Shown here in pieces: positions 26,135 to 34,857 of a stretch of 64,000 nucleotides of DNA. The position numbers and the translations under genes are program-made. The stretch comes from Cyclobacterium salsum (GTDB taxonomy: Bacteria > Bacteroidota > Bacteroidia > Cytophagales > Cyclobacteriaceae), in contig NZ_WNKG01000005.1 in assembly GCF_010119245.1 (NCBI RefSeq), forward strand, positions 1 to 64,000. Direction: 5' to 3'. How positions within the stretch are numbered: position 1 is the stretch's first letter; each line of letters begins with the position of its first letter. The notes under the pieces are model-generated. The model was not told the origin of the DNA and did no database searches. It was given only the letters and a program-made list of their open reading frames with translations.

Positions 26135-26176
26135 TTTTTTTCACTGAAAACACAGAGAACCCCAAAGACAATATTG

Positions 26177-26309
26177 ATAACCGTTGAGGTCTTCGAGACC
26201 TCGATGGTTTTTTTCGTGTACGTTTCAGAAGAGACCTTCGGGGTTTGGGAAACCCCAAAGGTCAGGGTTCTTCTATAACCGTTGAGGTCTTCGAGACCTC
26301 GATGGTTTT
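26177..26309. repeat. REP-like palindromic repeat cluster
   Basis: A 35-bp direct repeat occurs at 26177-26211 and 26275-26309, each containing the palindrome GAGGTCTTCGAGACCTC and flanked by AACC/GGTT arms. Between them, 26233-26263 forms another inverted repeat (GACCTT...AAGGTC with GGGGTTT/AACCCC inside). The alternating palindrome layout resembles REP/BIME elements, which are often mobilised by RAYT transposases. No transposase is present here. The remaining 230 bp to 26541 shows no gene or further repeat. Confidence 0.8.
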
Positions 26310-26541
26310 CTCGAGCCCGATTCGCAATAAAACCGAACGCTATGTTGGCAGCACCGCGTAACCCTGCGCAAGCGCTGCGACCCCGAGGGAAATAGCATTG
26401 GAGTTTTTATAACCGAAAACTCAACTCAACAGTGGAACCGACCGTTCGCTAATGCCAGTGGGTGCTTGATTTTACCTAAATTACCGGAAAGGCCTGATGG
26501 TGAGAGCTCTGATCCGTCCAATCCAGCTTGGAATGTTTGAT

Positions 26542-27966
26542 TTAATCTGTCAGCACTTCACAGCGATCGTATTGGGGATCAATGTCTATAAACACTTCCT
26601 CTTTTGCCAATACAAACCAATTGGATAGTATCTCCTCTTCTTTTTTTCTACGGGAGGCAGCTTTTAATTTTTCATAATCGTCCGAAAGGTTCGCCCTGTG
26701 TGCAGGAAATCGCTCTTTGTAAAACAGTAAGCGCACACCCGGCTCGGATCGGCCGGTTCGGGGGTCTTCGTCGTCATAGCGTATCGGCTTAGTTAGTGTT
26801 CCAACCTCCATACTGTCCAGGGTAAAATAAAGTACCGGATCTTCCAAGGTGCGTAATGTCAATTTATTGGAGCCGTTTCCGGGATCTGTAAAGAAACCGC
26901 CATTGTCGGAAGTTTCCCTGTCGTCTGAGTATTCTTTAGCCGCTTTGGCAAAGGTGATTTCTTCATCCACTATCAATTGTCGCAGGCTATCAAGATACCT
27001 TTCGGCCTTTTCGATGTCGCCTTCTGATGGCGTAGGGATGCGCAAAATATGCCTCGAATTAAAGGTATTTCCTCTTATTTCCAGAAGTTGGATCATGTGA
27101 AAGCCGAACATGGTTTCCACGGGATCACTGATTTCTCCAGGTTTCAGTTCATAAACGGTAGCTTCGTATTCCGGAGCCAGTTCCCCCCTTTTGAAAAAGC
27201 CCAAATCACCACCTTGAGCCGCAGAACCCGGATCTTCAGAATATTGGGTGGCCATGCTCGCAAAATCAGCATCCCCGTCCAAAATTCGTTGCTTGATGGA
27301 AAGCAGCTCCTCCACCACCTTGTCTTTCTCCGCCTGGCTTACCTCTGGTTTTTTGACTATTTGACCCACTGTCACCTCAGCCGAGAAAAAGGGAAGTGAA
27401 TCATTGGGTATGGATCCGTAAAATTTCCGGACATCATTGGGAGAAACTTCCAGGCCTTCGGTAATGACTCCCTGCATTTTCTGTACCACCATCTGTTCTT
27501 TTACTGCATCCTGTATTTCACTCTTTAGCTGATCGGCGGTTTTACCATAGGCTTCAATCAGGGTTTCCTCATCTCCACCGAATTGCTGAAGTACCATATT
27601 GAACCGTTGATCGGTTTGGATGATCACTTCTGCTTCCGACACGATTACAGAATCTATTTCCGATTTGGCCATCATCAGCTTATTTATAAGCAGGGACTCA
27701 AATATCTGGCATCGCGTGGGCGTTTCCATGCCCTGCTGTGCCTGAGAGATGGCTTCCAGATACGCTTTCTGCAAGTCGGACTCCAGAATGATGTAATTGT
27801 CCACTTTGGCAATAATTTTATCTAACACCTGCCCGCTAGGCTTTTCTTCAGAAGGCGGTTTTTCGCTGCTCGCCAGGGTGCTATCAGTATCTTGTGCCCA
27901 GGTGAATTGATTGAATACAAGTCCTGCAAGCAATAGTACGGTTAATTTTCTGGACCAGTTATTCAT
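26542..27966 (-). CDS. Periplasmic peptidyl-prolyl isomerase, SurA-like
   Basis: About 474 residues from ATG 27966, which overlaps the upstream stop by 8 bp (ATGAATAA); longer in-frame starts exist at 27981 and 27996. A signal peptide ends near FTWAQ. A SurA N-terminal chaperone region (KVDNYIILESDLQKAY) is followed by two parvulin-type rotamase domains, one with YSEDPGSAAQGGDLGFFKRG and one with RHILRIP and YSDDRETSDNGGFF. It would help outer membrane proteins fold in the periplasm. It is the last gene of a three-gene folding-factor operon. Confidence 0.88.
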   Translation of the reverse strand: MNNWSRKLTVLLLAGLVFNQFTWAQDTDSTLASSEKPPSEEKPSGQVLDKIIAKVDNYIILESDLQKAYLEAISQAQQGMETPTRCQIFESLLINKLMMAKSEIDSVIVSEAEVIIQTDQRFNMVLQQFGGDEETLIEAYGKTADQLKSEIQDAVKEQMVVQKMQGVITEGLEVSPNDVRKFYGSIPNDSLPFFSAEVTVGQIVKKPEVSQAEKDKVVEELLSIKQRILDGDADFASMATQYSEDPGSAAQGGDLGFFKRGELAPEYEATVYELKPGEISDPVETMFGFHMIQLLEIRGNTFNSRHILRIPTPSEGDIEKAERYLDSLRQLIVDEEITFAKAAKEYSDDRETSDNGGFFTDPGNGSNKLTLRTLEDPVLYFTLDSMEVGTLTKPIRYDDEDPRTGRSEPGVRLLFYKERFPAHRANLSDDYEKLKAASRRKKEEEILSNWFVLAKEEVFIDIDPQYDRCEVLTD

Positions 27967-28858
27967 AAATGGTAAACTCATTATTTTCAAGTGCATGGTT
28001 GTAAATATCTCTTTTTAATTTGTCGGCTAACTCCACTCTCCTCTTGTTAACGATAATCTTGGAAATTTCGTCTCTGACAAATTCAAGCGGCGGAACCTGA
28101 TCCTGCAAGCGGTACTCCAGAATCTTAAAATAGTACGAGTAGGTTTCGTCATCTACATTGATCAATCGTTCGTTTTGAAGGAGTTGTACCTGATTGTTGT
28201 TCTGGGTAAGGGGCGTATTGATGATAATGTCATCGAATTTAACCCAGGTAGAATCCTCAATGAAATAATTGTTGGCATAACGAATAGCAAAGTCCTTTAG
28301 TTCATCTCCTTGCTCTTCCCGGTCATTACCCAACAACCGCTCCAGTTGCCGTTTTTGGGGCAGGGATTTTTCCAATTTGACATAATTGGTACGGACTATA
28401 ATTTCTTTCAGGGCAAAATTCTGCTTGTTGGCTTCGTAGTAGGTTGCAATTTCCTCCGGAGTGACTTCTCTGTCCAGGCTTTCCTCCACGAAATTTTTTT
28501 CGTATTCATAAGCAATCAGTGCATAACGATAGTCCAGGAGTTTGCGATTTATTTCGGCTTCGTCCAGGGTTATATTTTCTCGTGCCTCCCGGATCATCAA
28601 TTGTTTTTTTATCCAACTCTGTACGTATCGGTTTACCAGGTCTGCGGAATCCAGACCTGAGGCCATTTCTTTGCTGATATGATCAATATCAGTCAGGTAT
28701 AGATTGGCGGTTCCAACCGATGCCACCACGGGGTTGTCCGGGTCTTCTTCTTCGGTTTTGATCCGAAAAAAGTCACAGGAGGAGCTAAGCAGCAGTAAAC
28801 TACTTAGGGCCAAAGCCGCTTTACTTCGTAAGTTCCCGATAGGTAGTTTCTTTTTCAT
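27959..28858 (-). CDS. Lipoprotein of the folding-factor operon, isomerase-free SurA/PpiC relative
   Basis: The 299-residue protein has a lipoprotein signal (LLLLSSSCDFF). The mature part is mostly helical, with SurA_N-like features (YVQSWIKKQLMIREARENI and ALIAYEYEKNFVEESLDREVT, split by short loops). There is no recognisable parvulin core, because the conserved histidine/aspartate pattern is absent. It could be a chaperone domain alone, tethered to a membrane. Its start overlaps the upstream isomerase gene by 38 bp and its end overlaps the SurA-like gene by 8 bp, so the three are translated together. Confidence 0.7.
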   Translation of the reverse strand: MKKKLPIGNLRSKAALALSSLLLLSSSCDFFRIKTEEEDPDNPVVASVGTANLYLTDIDHISKEMASGLDSADLVNRYVQSWIKKQLMIREARENITLDEAEINRKLLDYRYALIAYEYEKNFVEESLDREVTPEEIATYYEANKQNFALKEIIVRTNYVKLEKSLPQKRQLERLLGNDREEQGDELKDFAIRYANNYFIEDSTWVKFDDIIINTPLTQNNNQVQLLQNERLINVDDETYSYYFKILEYRLQDQVPPLEFVRDEISKIIVNKRRVELADKLKRDIYNHALENNEFTIYE

Positions 28859-30824
28859 CCTCGTTGATTTGGATGGTGTATGTATCTCTTAATGTAGCCA
28901 TTAGCTTTATTTCCAGAAACTGCTGGTAATCCTGAATCAATTTGCCTCTGGTTTCTTCAAAAGCTTTCCCTTGTGCCGGGATTTTTTCTCCGGTGACTAC
29001 CAGTATCGTTTCTCCACCTTTTGAGATCCTATGGAAGGATTGTGCCGGATTCAGGTCGGTAAGAATCTCTTTCCCGGAAATCTCAAAAACCCCTTGTTCG
29101 AGCGTAAATTTTAAAGGGTCATCGGCAAGAAACTGTTTTTTTACCCTTTCTTCCAGGTCTTCACTATAGGGCTGGGTAGAAAGCCAGCTTTTGACCTCCG
29201 ACAGGTCCTTACCTGCATCCGCTTTCAAAATAAAGGCAGGTTGGCGTTCTCCATAGCGATATTTCTCCCGGCGTTCTCCAAAATACTCTCGTTGTCCCAC
29301 ACTATCATCGACCGCTTTTTGCCACACCTCATTGTTCATCAGCTCAAACAGCAACATGCCATTTCGATATTCATTTACCAGTTGCCGGTATTCCTGATTG
29401 GAAGCATATAAATGCGCTGCTTCCCATTCGCTCAGCAGTGTTGTCATAAACCGATCGTACCAGAACTCAAAGGGTTGCTGCATCACGGAATCAGCGAATC
29501 CAATTTGGGATTCAAGGAACCGGGCAAAGTCCTGCGTGCTTGCTTGTTCCCAGTTGGACCACACAAGGCTGTCTTGCTTCCATTCGGCTGTTTCGAGGTT
29601 GCTCCACCATTCGGCGACAGCTTTTCCCTGGCTAGTCTTTACTGTTTCCTCGATTTTTTTCCAAAGGCTGGCATTTTCACCTACCCCCAATTTTGATTTT
29701 TGCTGGGCCATTACCTGGCTGCGGAGCATCTCCGAGCGGCTGTCACGCAGTATTCGGGATTTTATCGTGGGCATTACCTCTTCGAAGGGAGGCACCGGCC
29801 GTTGGTCTTCCAATCTCAGTAAGTGATAGCCATATTGGGTCTTGACAGGCTTGGAAATAGTTCCTGGCTCGTCCAGGGAAAAGGCGGCCTGTTCAAATTC
29901 AGGAACCAGGGAACCTACTCCAAACCATGGTACCAGTCCCTTGTTGGATTTACTTCCTGTATCTTCCGAGTAGCTACTCACCAGTTCGGGCCAGATTTCA
30001 GGGTTGGTTTGTACGCTTTCGAAAAGCTTTGCAATTTTCCGTTGGGCGAGGGCCTCGCTTTCCGGCTTTTCCGGATCAACACGGAGCAACAGGTGGGATA
30101 CCCGCACCTGTCCGGGATTTGGCCGGCGGTCTTCCAGCCGGATAATATGGTAGCCAAAATCGGAAAGGATCGGTTCTGAAATTGCTCCAACGGACAGGGA
30201 ATAGGCCGCTTCTTCAAAAGGCAGTACCATTTGAAGGGCCGTAAAATATCCCAGGTTGCCCTTATTGGCTTGAGCGGAAGGGTCTTCTGAATGAAGGGCT
30301 GCCAGTTCGGCAAAGTCGTCCCCGTTCTCCGCCGCTGCCTTGAGTTTCTCCGCCATTCTGAAAACAGCGATGGAATCTTCGCTGCTGGCATTGGGGGGGA
30401 ACTGAAGTAGAATATGACTTGCCTTTACCATTTCCTGCATTCGGTGGTAAACCCTTCGTAATTCACCCTCCTGCAAGTCGTTTTCCAGCAGGTAGGGTTT
30501 GATGAGTTGTTTCTGAAAGGATTCAAATTCAGTCCGGAACTCCTCCGATTGGTCCAGTCCCAGATCAATGGCATGTTTTACCTTTAGTTTATAGTCAATA
30601 AACAGGTCGAAGTTTTCTTCAAATTCCGCTCGACTGAGGGCTCCCTCCTGATTTTGCCGGTTTTTATTTAGAATGTATACAAACTCCTCCTTGTCAGAGG
30701 GGGTATCGGCAATTTTGATCAGATAGTCCGATGAGTCCGGATCATCCCTGAATTTATCAGGAACCTGGACCGCACTGGCAGATAAAATTCCCCAAAAAAG
30801 GAAATATACATGCGTTAAATTCAT
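28821..30824 (-). CDS. Periplasmic PpiC-type peptidyl-prolyl isomerase with two rotamase domains
   Basis: The 667-residue protein starts with a short signal (MNLTHVYFLFWGILSASA). Two parvulin domains are visible, one with VKASHILLQFP, SEDPSAQANKGNLGYF and GYHIIRLEDRRP, the other with VRVSHLLLRVD, YSEDTGSKSNKG and YGYHLLRLEDQRP. The C-terminal half (about residues 340-667) is helical and unassigned. It is the first gene of the operon with the SurA-like lipoprotein and SurA-like isomerase. Function: catalysis of proline isomerisation and holding of secreted clients. The promoter is not resolved; TAACATTG lies just upstream as a one-mismatch -7 candidate. Confidence 0.85.
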   Translation of the reverse strand: MNLTHVYFLFWGILSASAVQVPDKFRDDPDSSDYLIKIADTPSDKEEFVYILNKNRQNQEGALSRAEFEENFDLFIDYKLKVKHAIDLGLDQSEEFRTEFESFQKQLIKPYLLENDLQEGELRRVYHRMQEMVKASHILLQFPPNASSEDSIAVFRMAEKLKAAAENGDDFAELAALHSEDPSAQANKGNLGYFTALQMVLPFEEAAYSLSVGAISEPILSDFGYHIIRLEDRRPNPGQVRVSHLLLRVDPEKPESEALAQRKIAKLFESVQTNPEIWPELVSSYSEDTGSKSNKGLVPWFGVGSLVPEFEQAAFSLDEPGTISKPVKTQYGYHLLRLEDQRPVPPFEEVMPTIKSRILRDSRSEMLRSQVMAQQKSKLGVGENASLWKKIEETVKTSQGKAVAEWWSNLETAEWKQDSLVWSNWEQASTQDFARFLESQIGFADSVMQQPFEFWYDRFMTTLLSEWEAAHLYASNQEYRQLVNEYRNGMLLFELMNNEVWQKAVDDSVGQREYFGERREKYRYGERQPAFILKADAGKDLSEVKSWLSTQPYSEDLEERVKKQFLADDPLKFTLEQGVFEISGKEILTDLNPAQSFHRISKGGETILVVTGEKIPAQGKAFEETRGKLIQDYQQFLEIKLMATLRDTYTIQINEDEKETTYRELTK

Positions 30825-30913
30825 AGGACAAATGATGCTTTCTAATCCGCAATGTTACGAATTTTACCCCACAATACGGGAGGATGGCGGGGATATGTGA
30901 GAGGATTTAACAT

Positions 30914-31330
30914 TTATTTGGATTTCAATTTTTTGGTCAACCGGCAAGTATTGAATGCATGGTCGGTTTCAAATTCGATTTTATCCATGATTTTTCGGAC
31001 CAAAAGCAGTCCGAGCCCCCCTTTTCTTTTCTCCTTGACTACCGCATTGATTTCGGGTGATTTATATTCAATAATATTGAACGCTTTTCCAGAATCTTTG
31101 ATTTCAAAAATGATGCGTTCAGGATTTAAATGAATCGTAAGCCAGATATGACTCAGTGGATTGCAATCGTGAGAATGGATAATAAGGTTGGCACAGACCT
31201 CTTCTACTGCTAAAATCAATTGATTTTGACTAATGGCACTGAGTTGGGTAGCCGACAAGGCTTCCGCAATGAAGGAGCGGAGCTCAGCTAACCGGCTCTT
31301 TTCGCAATATAGCTTTAGTTCATGCGTCAT
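30914..31330 (-). CDS. RsbW-like anti-sigma/serine kinase, HATPase domain
   Basis: The 138-residue protein consists of a single GHKL ATPase domain with N box EEVCANLIIHSH, G1 DSGKAFN, and GGLGLLLVRKIMD. This is the RsbW/SpoIIAB form, which in partner switching phosphorylates the STAS antagonist and binds a client protein. It overlaps the STAS gene by 11 bp and lies downstream of an SpoIIE-type phosphatase gene. No sigma factor of the SigB/SigF type is adjacent, so the client is unknown. Confidence 0.85.
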   Translation of the reverse strand: MTHELKLYCEKSRLAELRSFIAEALSATQLSAISQNQLILAVEEVCANLIIHSHDCNPLSHIWLTIHLNPERIIFEIKDSGKAFNIIEYKSPEINAVVKEKRKGGLGLLLVRKIMDKIEFETDHAFNTCRLTKKLKSK

Positions 31331-31664
31331 AAAGCGATTCTTCGGCTTCCTCCTGCGTATTTTTAATAGAGATGAGTTGGTCTAGTCCAAGGATATGAAA
31401 TACGTTCATCACTTTTTCGTTCAAACCAAAAATGACGAAGGCTACGTTATTCTCCCGAAAGTCTTCCAGATAAGACATAAACACCCCCAGCCCTGCAGAG
31501 GAGATGTATTCCAGATTTCTGCCATCGACCAGAATTTTCTGGACGCTTCCGGAAAGTGCCTCTTGTATCACCTCATCCAGTTCGACCGAATTACTCGCAT
31601 CGACCTCACCGTTAAGGGCAATGACCAGGTGTTCCCGGGCAGCCGTCATATTGATTGATAACAT
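31320..31664 (-). CDS. STAS-domain anti-sigma factor antagonist (RsbV/SpoIIAA-like)
   Basis: The 114-residue single STAS domain has the phosphorylatable serine region YISSAGLG, with S55/S56 as the likely site. In the family, the dephosphorylated form binds the RsbW-like kinase and frees its client. It sits between the RsbW-like and SpoIIE-type phosphatase genes in the order phosphatase, STAS, kinase, which matches a complete partner-switching module. Confidence 0.87.
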   Translation of the reverse strand: MLSINMTAAREHLVIALNGEVDASNSVELDEVIQEALSGSVQKILVDGRNLEYISSAGLGVFMSYLEDFRENNVAFVIFGLNEKVMNVFHILGLDQLISIKNTQEEAEESLYDA

Positions 31665-31695
31665 ACTCGATTATACGCTTTACAAATGATTAAGT

Positions 31696-33768
31696 TTATG
31701 CTTTAAATTTGATCGCCAATAGGGAATAATCATCATCGGGAAGGATTTCCTTCCCCACAAATGCGAAGACAGACTCAATTATTTTCGTTCTGATTTCCCG
31801 AGCACTCAAATGGTAATTCTCGTCCAGTATATTTCGCAAATTATCGTATCCGAACTCCTGTCCGTTTTCATTTTTGGCCTCCACGATTCCGTCCGTGTAC
31901 ATTACCATGACATCCCCGGGCAGGTAATTCATTTTGCCTTCCTCGATATATTGTTCAAAACTGAGGTTCCGTACAATGCCCAATCCCATTCCTTTGATGT
32001 CAAGGAAGCGGGAGGCTCCTCGCTCTTCGGAATAATACAGCGTGGGACAGTGCCCCGCTCGCGCAAAATGGATCTCCTTTTCTCTGGTATTGACCGTGTA
32101 ATACGTAGTGGTAATGAAATTGTTTTTTTCCAGGCAACGGCTCAGAGCACTGTTGGCTTTTGTCAAGAAGTCTTTTGGGCCCAGGTTTAGTTGAACCAGA
32201 CTGTGAAATACGCCTTTCATTTGGGACATGTTAAAGGCGGCAGAAGTTCCTTTTCCGGATACGTCTCCTATAATGAGTGCAAAATGATCCCGGTCAAAGC
32301 GGTACGTTTCATAATAATCGCCGCCCACTTCGTCTGCGGCGGCAGAAAACCCGTCTATTTCAAAGCATTCATTGTGGTGCAATTCCGAAGGTAGAAGACT
32401 CCGCTGAACGCGTTGGGCGATTTCCAGTTCTTCACGGTAACGTTCATTTTTGATGGCCTCTTTCAGGAGGCGGTAATTTTCTATGGAAATCGACGTTTGG
32501 CCCACGAAAGTAGAAATGATATTGATCATTTCTTTGTTGAACCCGTCTTTCACCTCTTTGAGCAAAAACAGGTCTCCCAAAATCTTTTTGTTTGCCCGGA
32601 TGGGAATAATCAATACAGATTGAAAGGTTTCGTGACGTATCTTTCCGTAAATATACTCCAACTTGCCTCCTTTCAGCTCGTTTAGATAACCGGCAAAAGG
32701 CTCTGTTTTTTTCAATATTGCCATGAGATCTTGCCTTTCGCCGTTGCTAATGAACTTTTGATGAAGGATTTTGCCAGGCTGATCTTCCTCCACCTGGGCA
32801 TGGAGCTCCAGCCAGGCGGCATCTACATAGGCGGCACTCATGCTACTGTCCATCAATATATCCAACACCTGTTCCTCATTTTCTCCGGGCTGGATCGATT
32901 GGCTCAATTTCTGAAAACTAATCGCTTCAGTTAGTTTCTGTTCAAAAACGGAGGAGGTGGGCAGATTGAATAACGTAACCAGAAAACTGAATACAGCGTA
33001 AATTAAAACAAAAGCAAAGAGCCCAAGCAGAAAGAGGTTTTCGCTCAGATTGACAAAATCGATGTTTTTTTGATTATACGAAACCAGTTGTACCAGCAGG
33101 TAAGCGGTGCAAGCGATGATGATGGCAAGAAATAAGATGGACTTCCATTTTTCCCGAAAAGTCAGGTAAGGGATCCATTTTAAGTTGACCGACAATATGA
33201 TGCCATAGATAATCAGGAATATCAGGCCAAACATAAAGCCATAATCGTAGCTCTCCTGGTTGATGAGTACGAAAAACATGCTAATGAGCAGGATGACTTC
33301 GTAGGCTTGCCATTGTTGCACCACCGCTTTGCTTTTTTGATATAAGATCAGATGCTTCCAAAGAAGTGCCGAGGAGATCAAAAACAAAGAAGTCAGGGCA
33401 AAATTGACGTGATAGAAGAAATTTCTGAGTAAAGGATCCTCTGATAAACGGCTTCCATCCAGCAGGTAATAAAAATAAATAATTAAAAAAGAAGTAAGGG
33501 TAGCAATTAAACCAGTGGAAGCTGCCCTCCAGATTAGGTTGAGGAAATTGCTGTTTTCATTTTTATTAATAGAATAACTAAAATAAAGGTAGAGTACGAT
33601 AAAAAAAATGATTTCCAGTATCCAGGTTATTTCACGTGAGATATCCCCTTCCATCTGGTTGATTTCCCCGAATAGTCTCACCAGGTCAACAAATAGCAGC
33701 GCAAACCATGTCAGGATGGCCAGCATGATATAAATTTTGCCCCGCTGTATGTTGGGTAGTTTCACCAT
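31696..33768 (-). CDS. Membrane PP2C (SpoIIE/RsbU-like) serine phosphatase with GAF domain
   Basis: The 690-residue protein has eight or so hydrophobic segments in residues 10-265, a GAF-like domain (about 295-440, ending FVGQTSISIENYRLL), a short coiled linker (EIAQRVQRSLLP), then an SpoIIE-type PP2C domain. Metal-binding acidic motifs GGDYYE, GDVSGKG and YTDGIVEA are present. It should dephosphorylate the adjacent STAS protein in response to membrane or cytoplasmic signals. It is the first gene of the module and is followed by the STAS gene after 31 bp. Confidence 0.9.
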   Translation of the reverse strand: MVKLPNIQRGKIYIMLAILTWFALLFVDLVRLFGEINQMEGDISREITWILEIIFFIVLYLYFSYSINKNENSNFLNLIWRAASTGLIATLTSFLIIYFYYLLDGSRLSEDPLLRNFFYHVNFALTSLFLISSALLWKHLILYQKSKAVVQQWQAYEVILLISMFFVLINQESYDYGFMFGLIFLIIYGIILSVNLKWIPYLTFREKWKSILFLAIIIACTAYLLVQLVSYNQKNIDFVNLSENLFLLGLFAFVLIYAVFSFLVTLFNLPTSSVFEQKLTEAISFQKLSQSIQPGENEEQVLDILMDSSMSAAYVDAAWLELHAQVEEDQPGKILHQKFISNGERQDLMAILKKTEPFAGYLNELKGGKLEYIYGKIRHETFQSVLIIPIRANKKILGDLFLLKEVKDGFNKEMINIISTFVGQTSISIENYRLLKEAIKNERYREELEIAQRVQRSLLPSELHHNECFEIDGFSAAADEVGGDYYETYRFDRDHFALIIGDVSGKGTSAAFNMSQMKGVFHSLVQLNLGPKDFLTKANSALSRCLEKNNFITTTYYTVNTREKEIHFARAGHCPTLYYSEERGASRFLDIKGMGLGIVRNLSFEQYIEEGKMNYLPGDVMVMYTDGIVEAKNENGQEFGYDNLRNILDENYHLSAREIRTKIIESVFAFVGKEILPDDDYSLLAIKFKA

Positions 33769-33808
33769 AGAAAAACATACAATAATATAAATAGAATGTC
33801 AAAATTCA

Positions 33809-33940
33809 TTGGTCCTGGCAATAAAAGAATGGCGGAAAGAGAGGATTAAATCCGAAACGGAAGCCGCTAATAAAATTTTAGGACGTGTAAACAGTGTGGA
33901 AGCCGGATTTCAGATCAAAATTAATAAATTCGGATCATGA
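33809..33940 (+). CDS. Small open frame, function unknown (43 codons)
   Basis: A TTG-started frame ends in TGA at 33940 and encodes a charged helical sequence (AIKEWRKERI, AANKILGRVNSVEAG) unlike random translation. It could be a small protein or the end of a lost gene; the frame extends slightly further 5' without an ATG. It lies between the divergent phosphatase and the CBS/HEPN-like gene. No family was recognised. Confidence 0.25.
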   Translation: MVLAIKEWRKERIKSETEAANKILGRVNSVEAGFQIKINKFGS

Positions 33941-33991
33941 ATAAATACCGCTTCCATATCTTGCCCGGGATCCGAGTCTGGTTTTAAAGCA

Positions 33992-34720
33992 TCAGGAGTT
34001 CAATTGTATGGCCTGCCGCATAAAAGCGAGCTGCGTGTGGATTTCCCTCCAGGAAAAGGGTAGGCTGGGCTGAGAGTGGGCCAGCGCGTCCCGCAGTTTG
34101 CCAATGTTCCGGACCATGGCATCGTATTGATCTCTGCTGGCCCCGGGCATCAGGCTCTTGAATCGTTTTTGCTTGGAAAAAATACTCCCCAGGTCCGCCA
34201 ATTGCAAGCACTGAATCAGGTCAATTTCTTCGTTCCGTCGCAATTTGAGTTGATATAACTCCTGGGCAGAGGCCAACCGCTCTTCTGACAGGCTGGCTCG
34301 CCATGCCGGGATTGTATGTTTGATGAGCTCCCTGAGAAAGGTTTCCCAGGCACTTATATAACCAAATACCACCAGCCTCATGGGAATTTTGTCCAAATCG
34401 CTTTGCGTGACAATATGGGAAATCGTCCCTTCCGTCTCAATAAAGAACCGCCTTTTAGAGAGCAGTTTTTCGAAAGCCAGGACCAAAGGCGTATTGGCAT
34501 TCATCAGATCGGCCTTGCTTATGGGAGATAGGTTCGAATCTCCAATGTCAAATTTCTGAAGACCATCATCCGATTGCACCAGTACGGTTTGAAAATTCTT
34601 TTTTGCCATTGCTTCCCGATAGGAATTTGGCTGAAAAGGAAAGGTTGGCTCGGCAATACTAAGGACCGGAACATAGCGGTCAAAAAGATCAAATAAGGAC
34701 TGGTGTTGGGCTTGGTTCAT
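33992..34720 (-). CDS. CBS-like domain protein with HEPN-like C-terminus
   Basis: About 242 residues from ATG 34720; a longer frame begins at ATG 34786 but adds an atypical extension. Residues 15-115 look like a CBS pair: FQTVLVQSDDG, PISKADLMNANTPLVLAFEKL (split at the T), FFIETEGTISHIVTQSDLDKI. The rest is helical and contains RDALAHS, giving the R-x4-H pattern (R210, H215) of HEPN-type proteins, where it often forms an RNase site. CBS domains usually bind adenine nucleotides, so a nucleotide-controlled HEPN is one reading. No toxin, antitoxin or defence gene is adjacent. Family assignment is inference. Confidence 0.55.
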   Translation of the reverse strand: MNQAQHQSLFDLFDRYVPVLSIAEPTFPFQPNSYREAMAKKNFQTVLVQSDDGLQKFDIGDSNLSPISKADLMNANTPLVLAFEKLLSKRRFFIETEGTISHIVTQSDLDKIPMRLVVFGYISAWETFLRELIKHTIPAWRASLSEERLASAQELYQLKLRRNEEIDLIQCLQLADLGSIFSKQKRFKSLMPGASRDQYDAMVRNIGKLRDALAHSQPSLPFSWREIHTQLAFMRQAIQLNS

Positions 34721-34857
34721 GGGCTTGTTTGAACATCTTTGAGCCTGGAAGGCGTGTTTTTCTACAGGAATTTTGAATTTAACCATTCCCGACGGTATAT
34801 TGAATTTTTAAGATGAAAGGATAAACCTGATAGCTTTTACGATAGCCGATAGGAAGA

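Noticed and set aside
26177-26309. Repeated 35-bp units considered as a short CRISPR array
   Set aside because: There are only two copies, each a full palindrome, the 63-bp interval is itself palindromic, and no cas genes are present.
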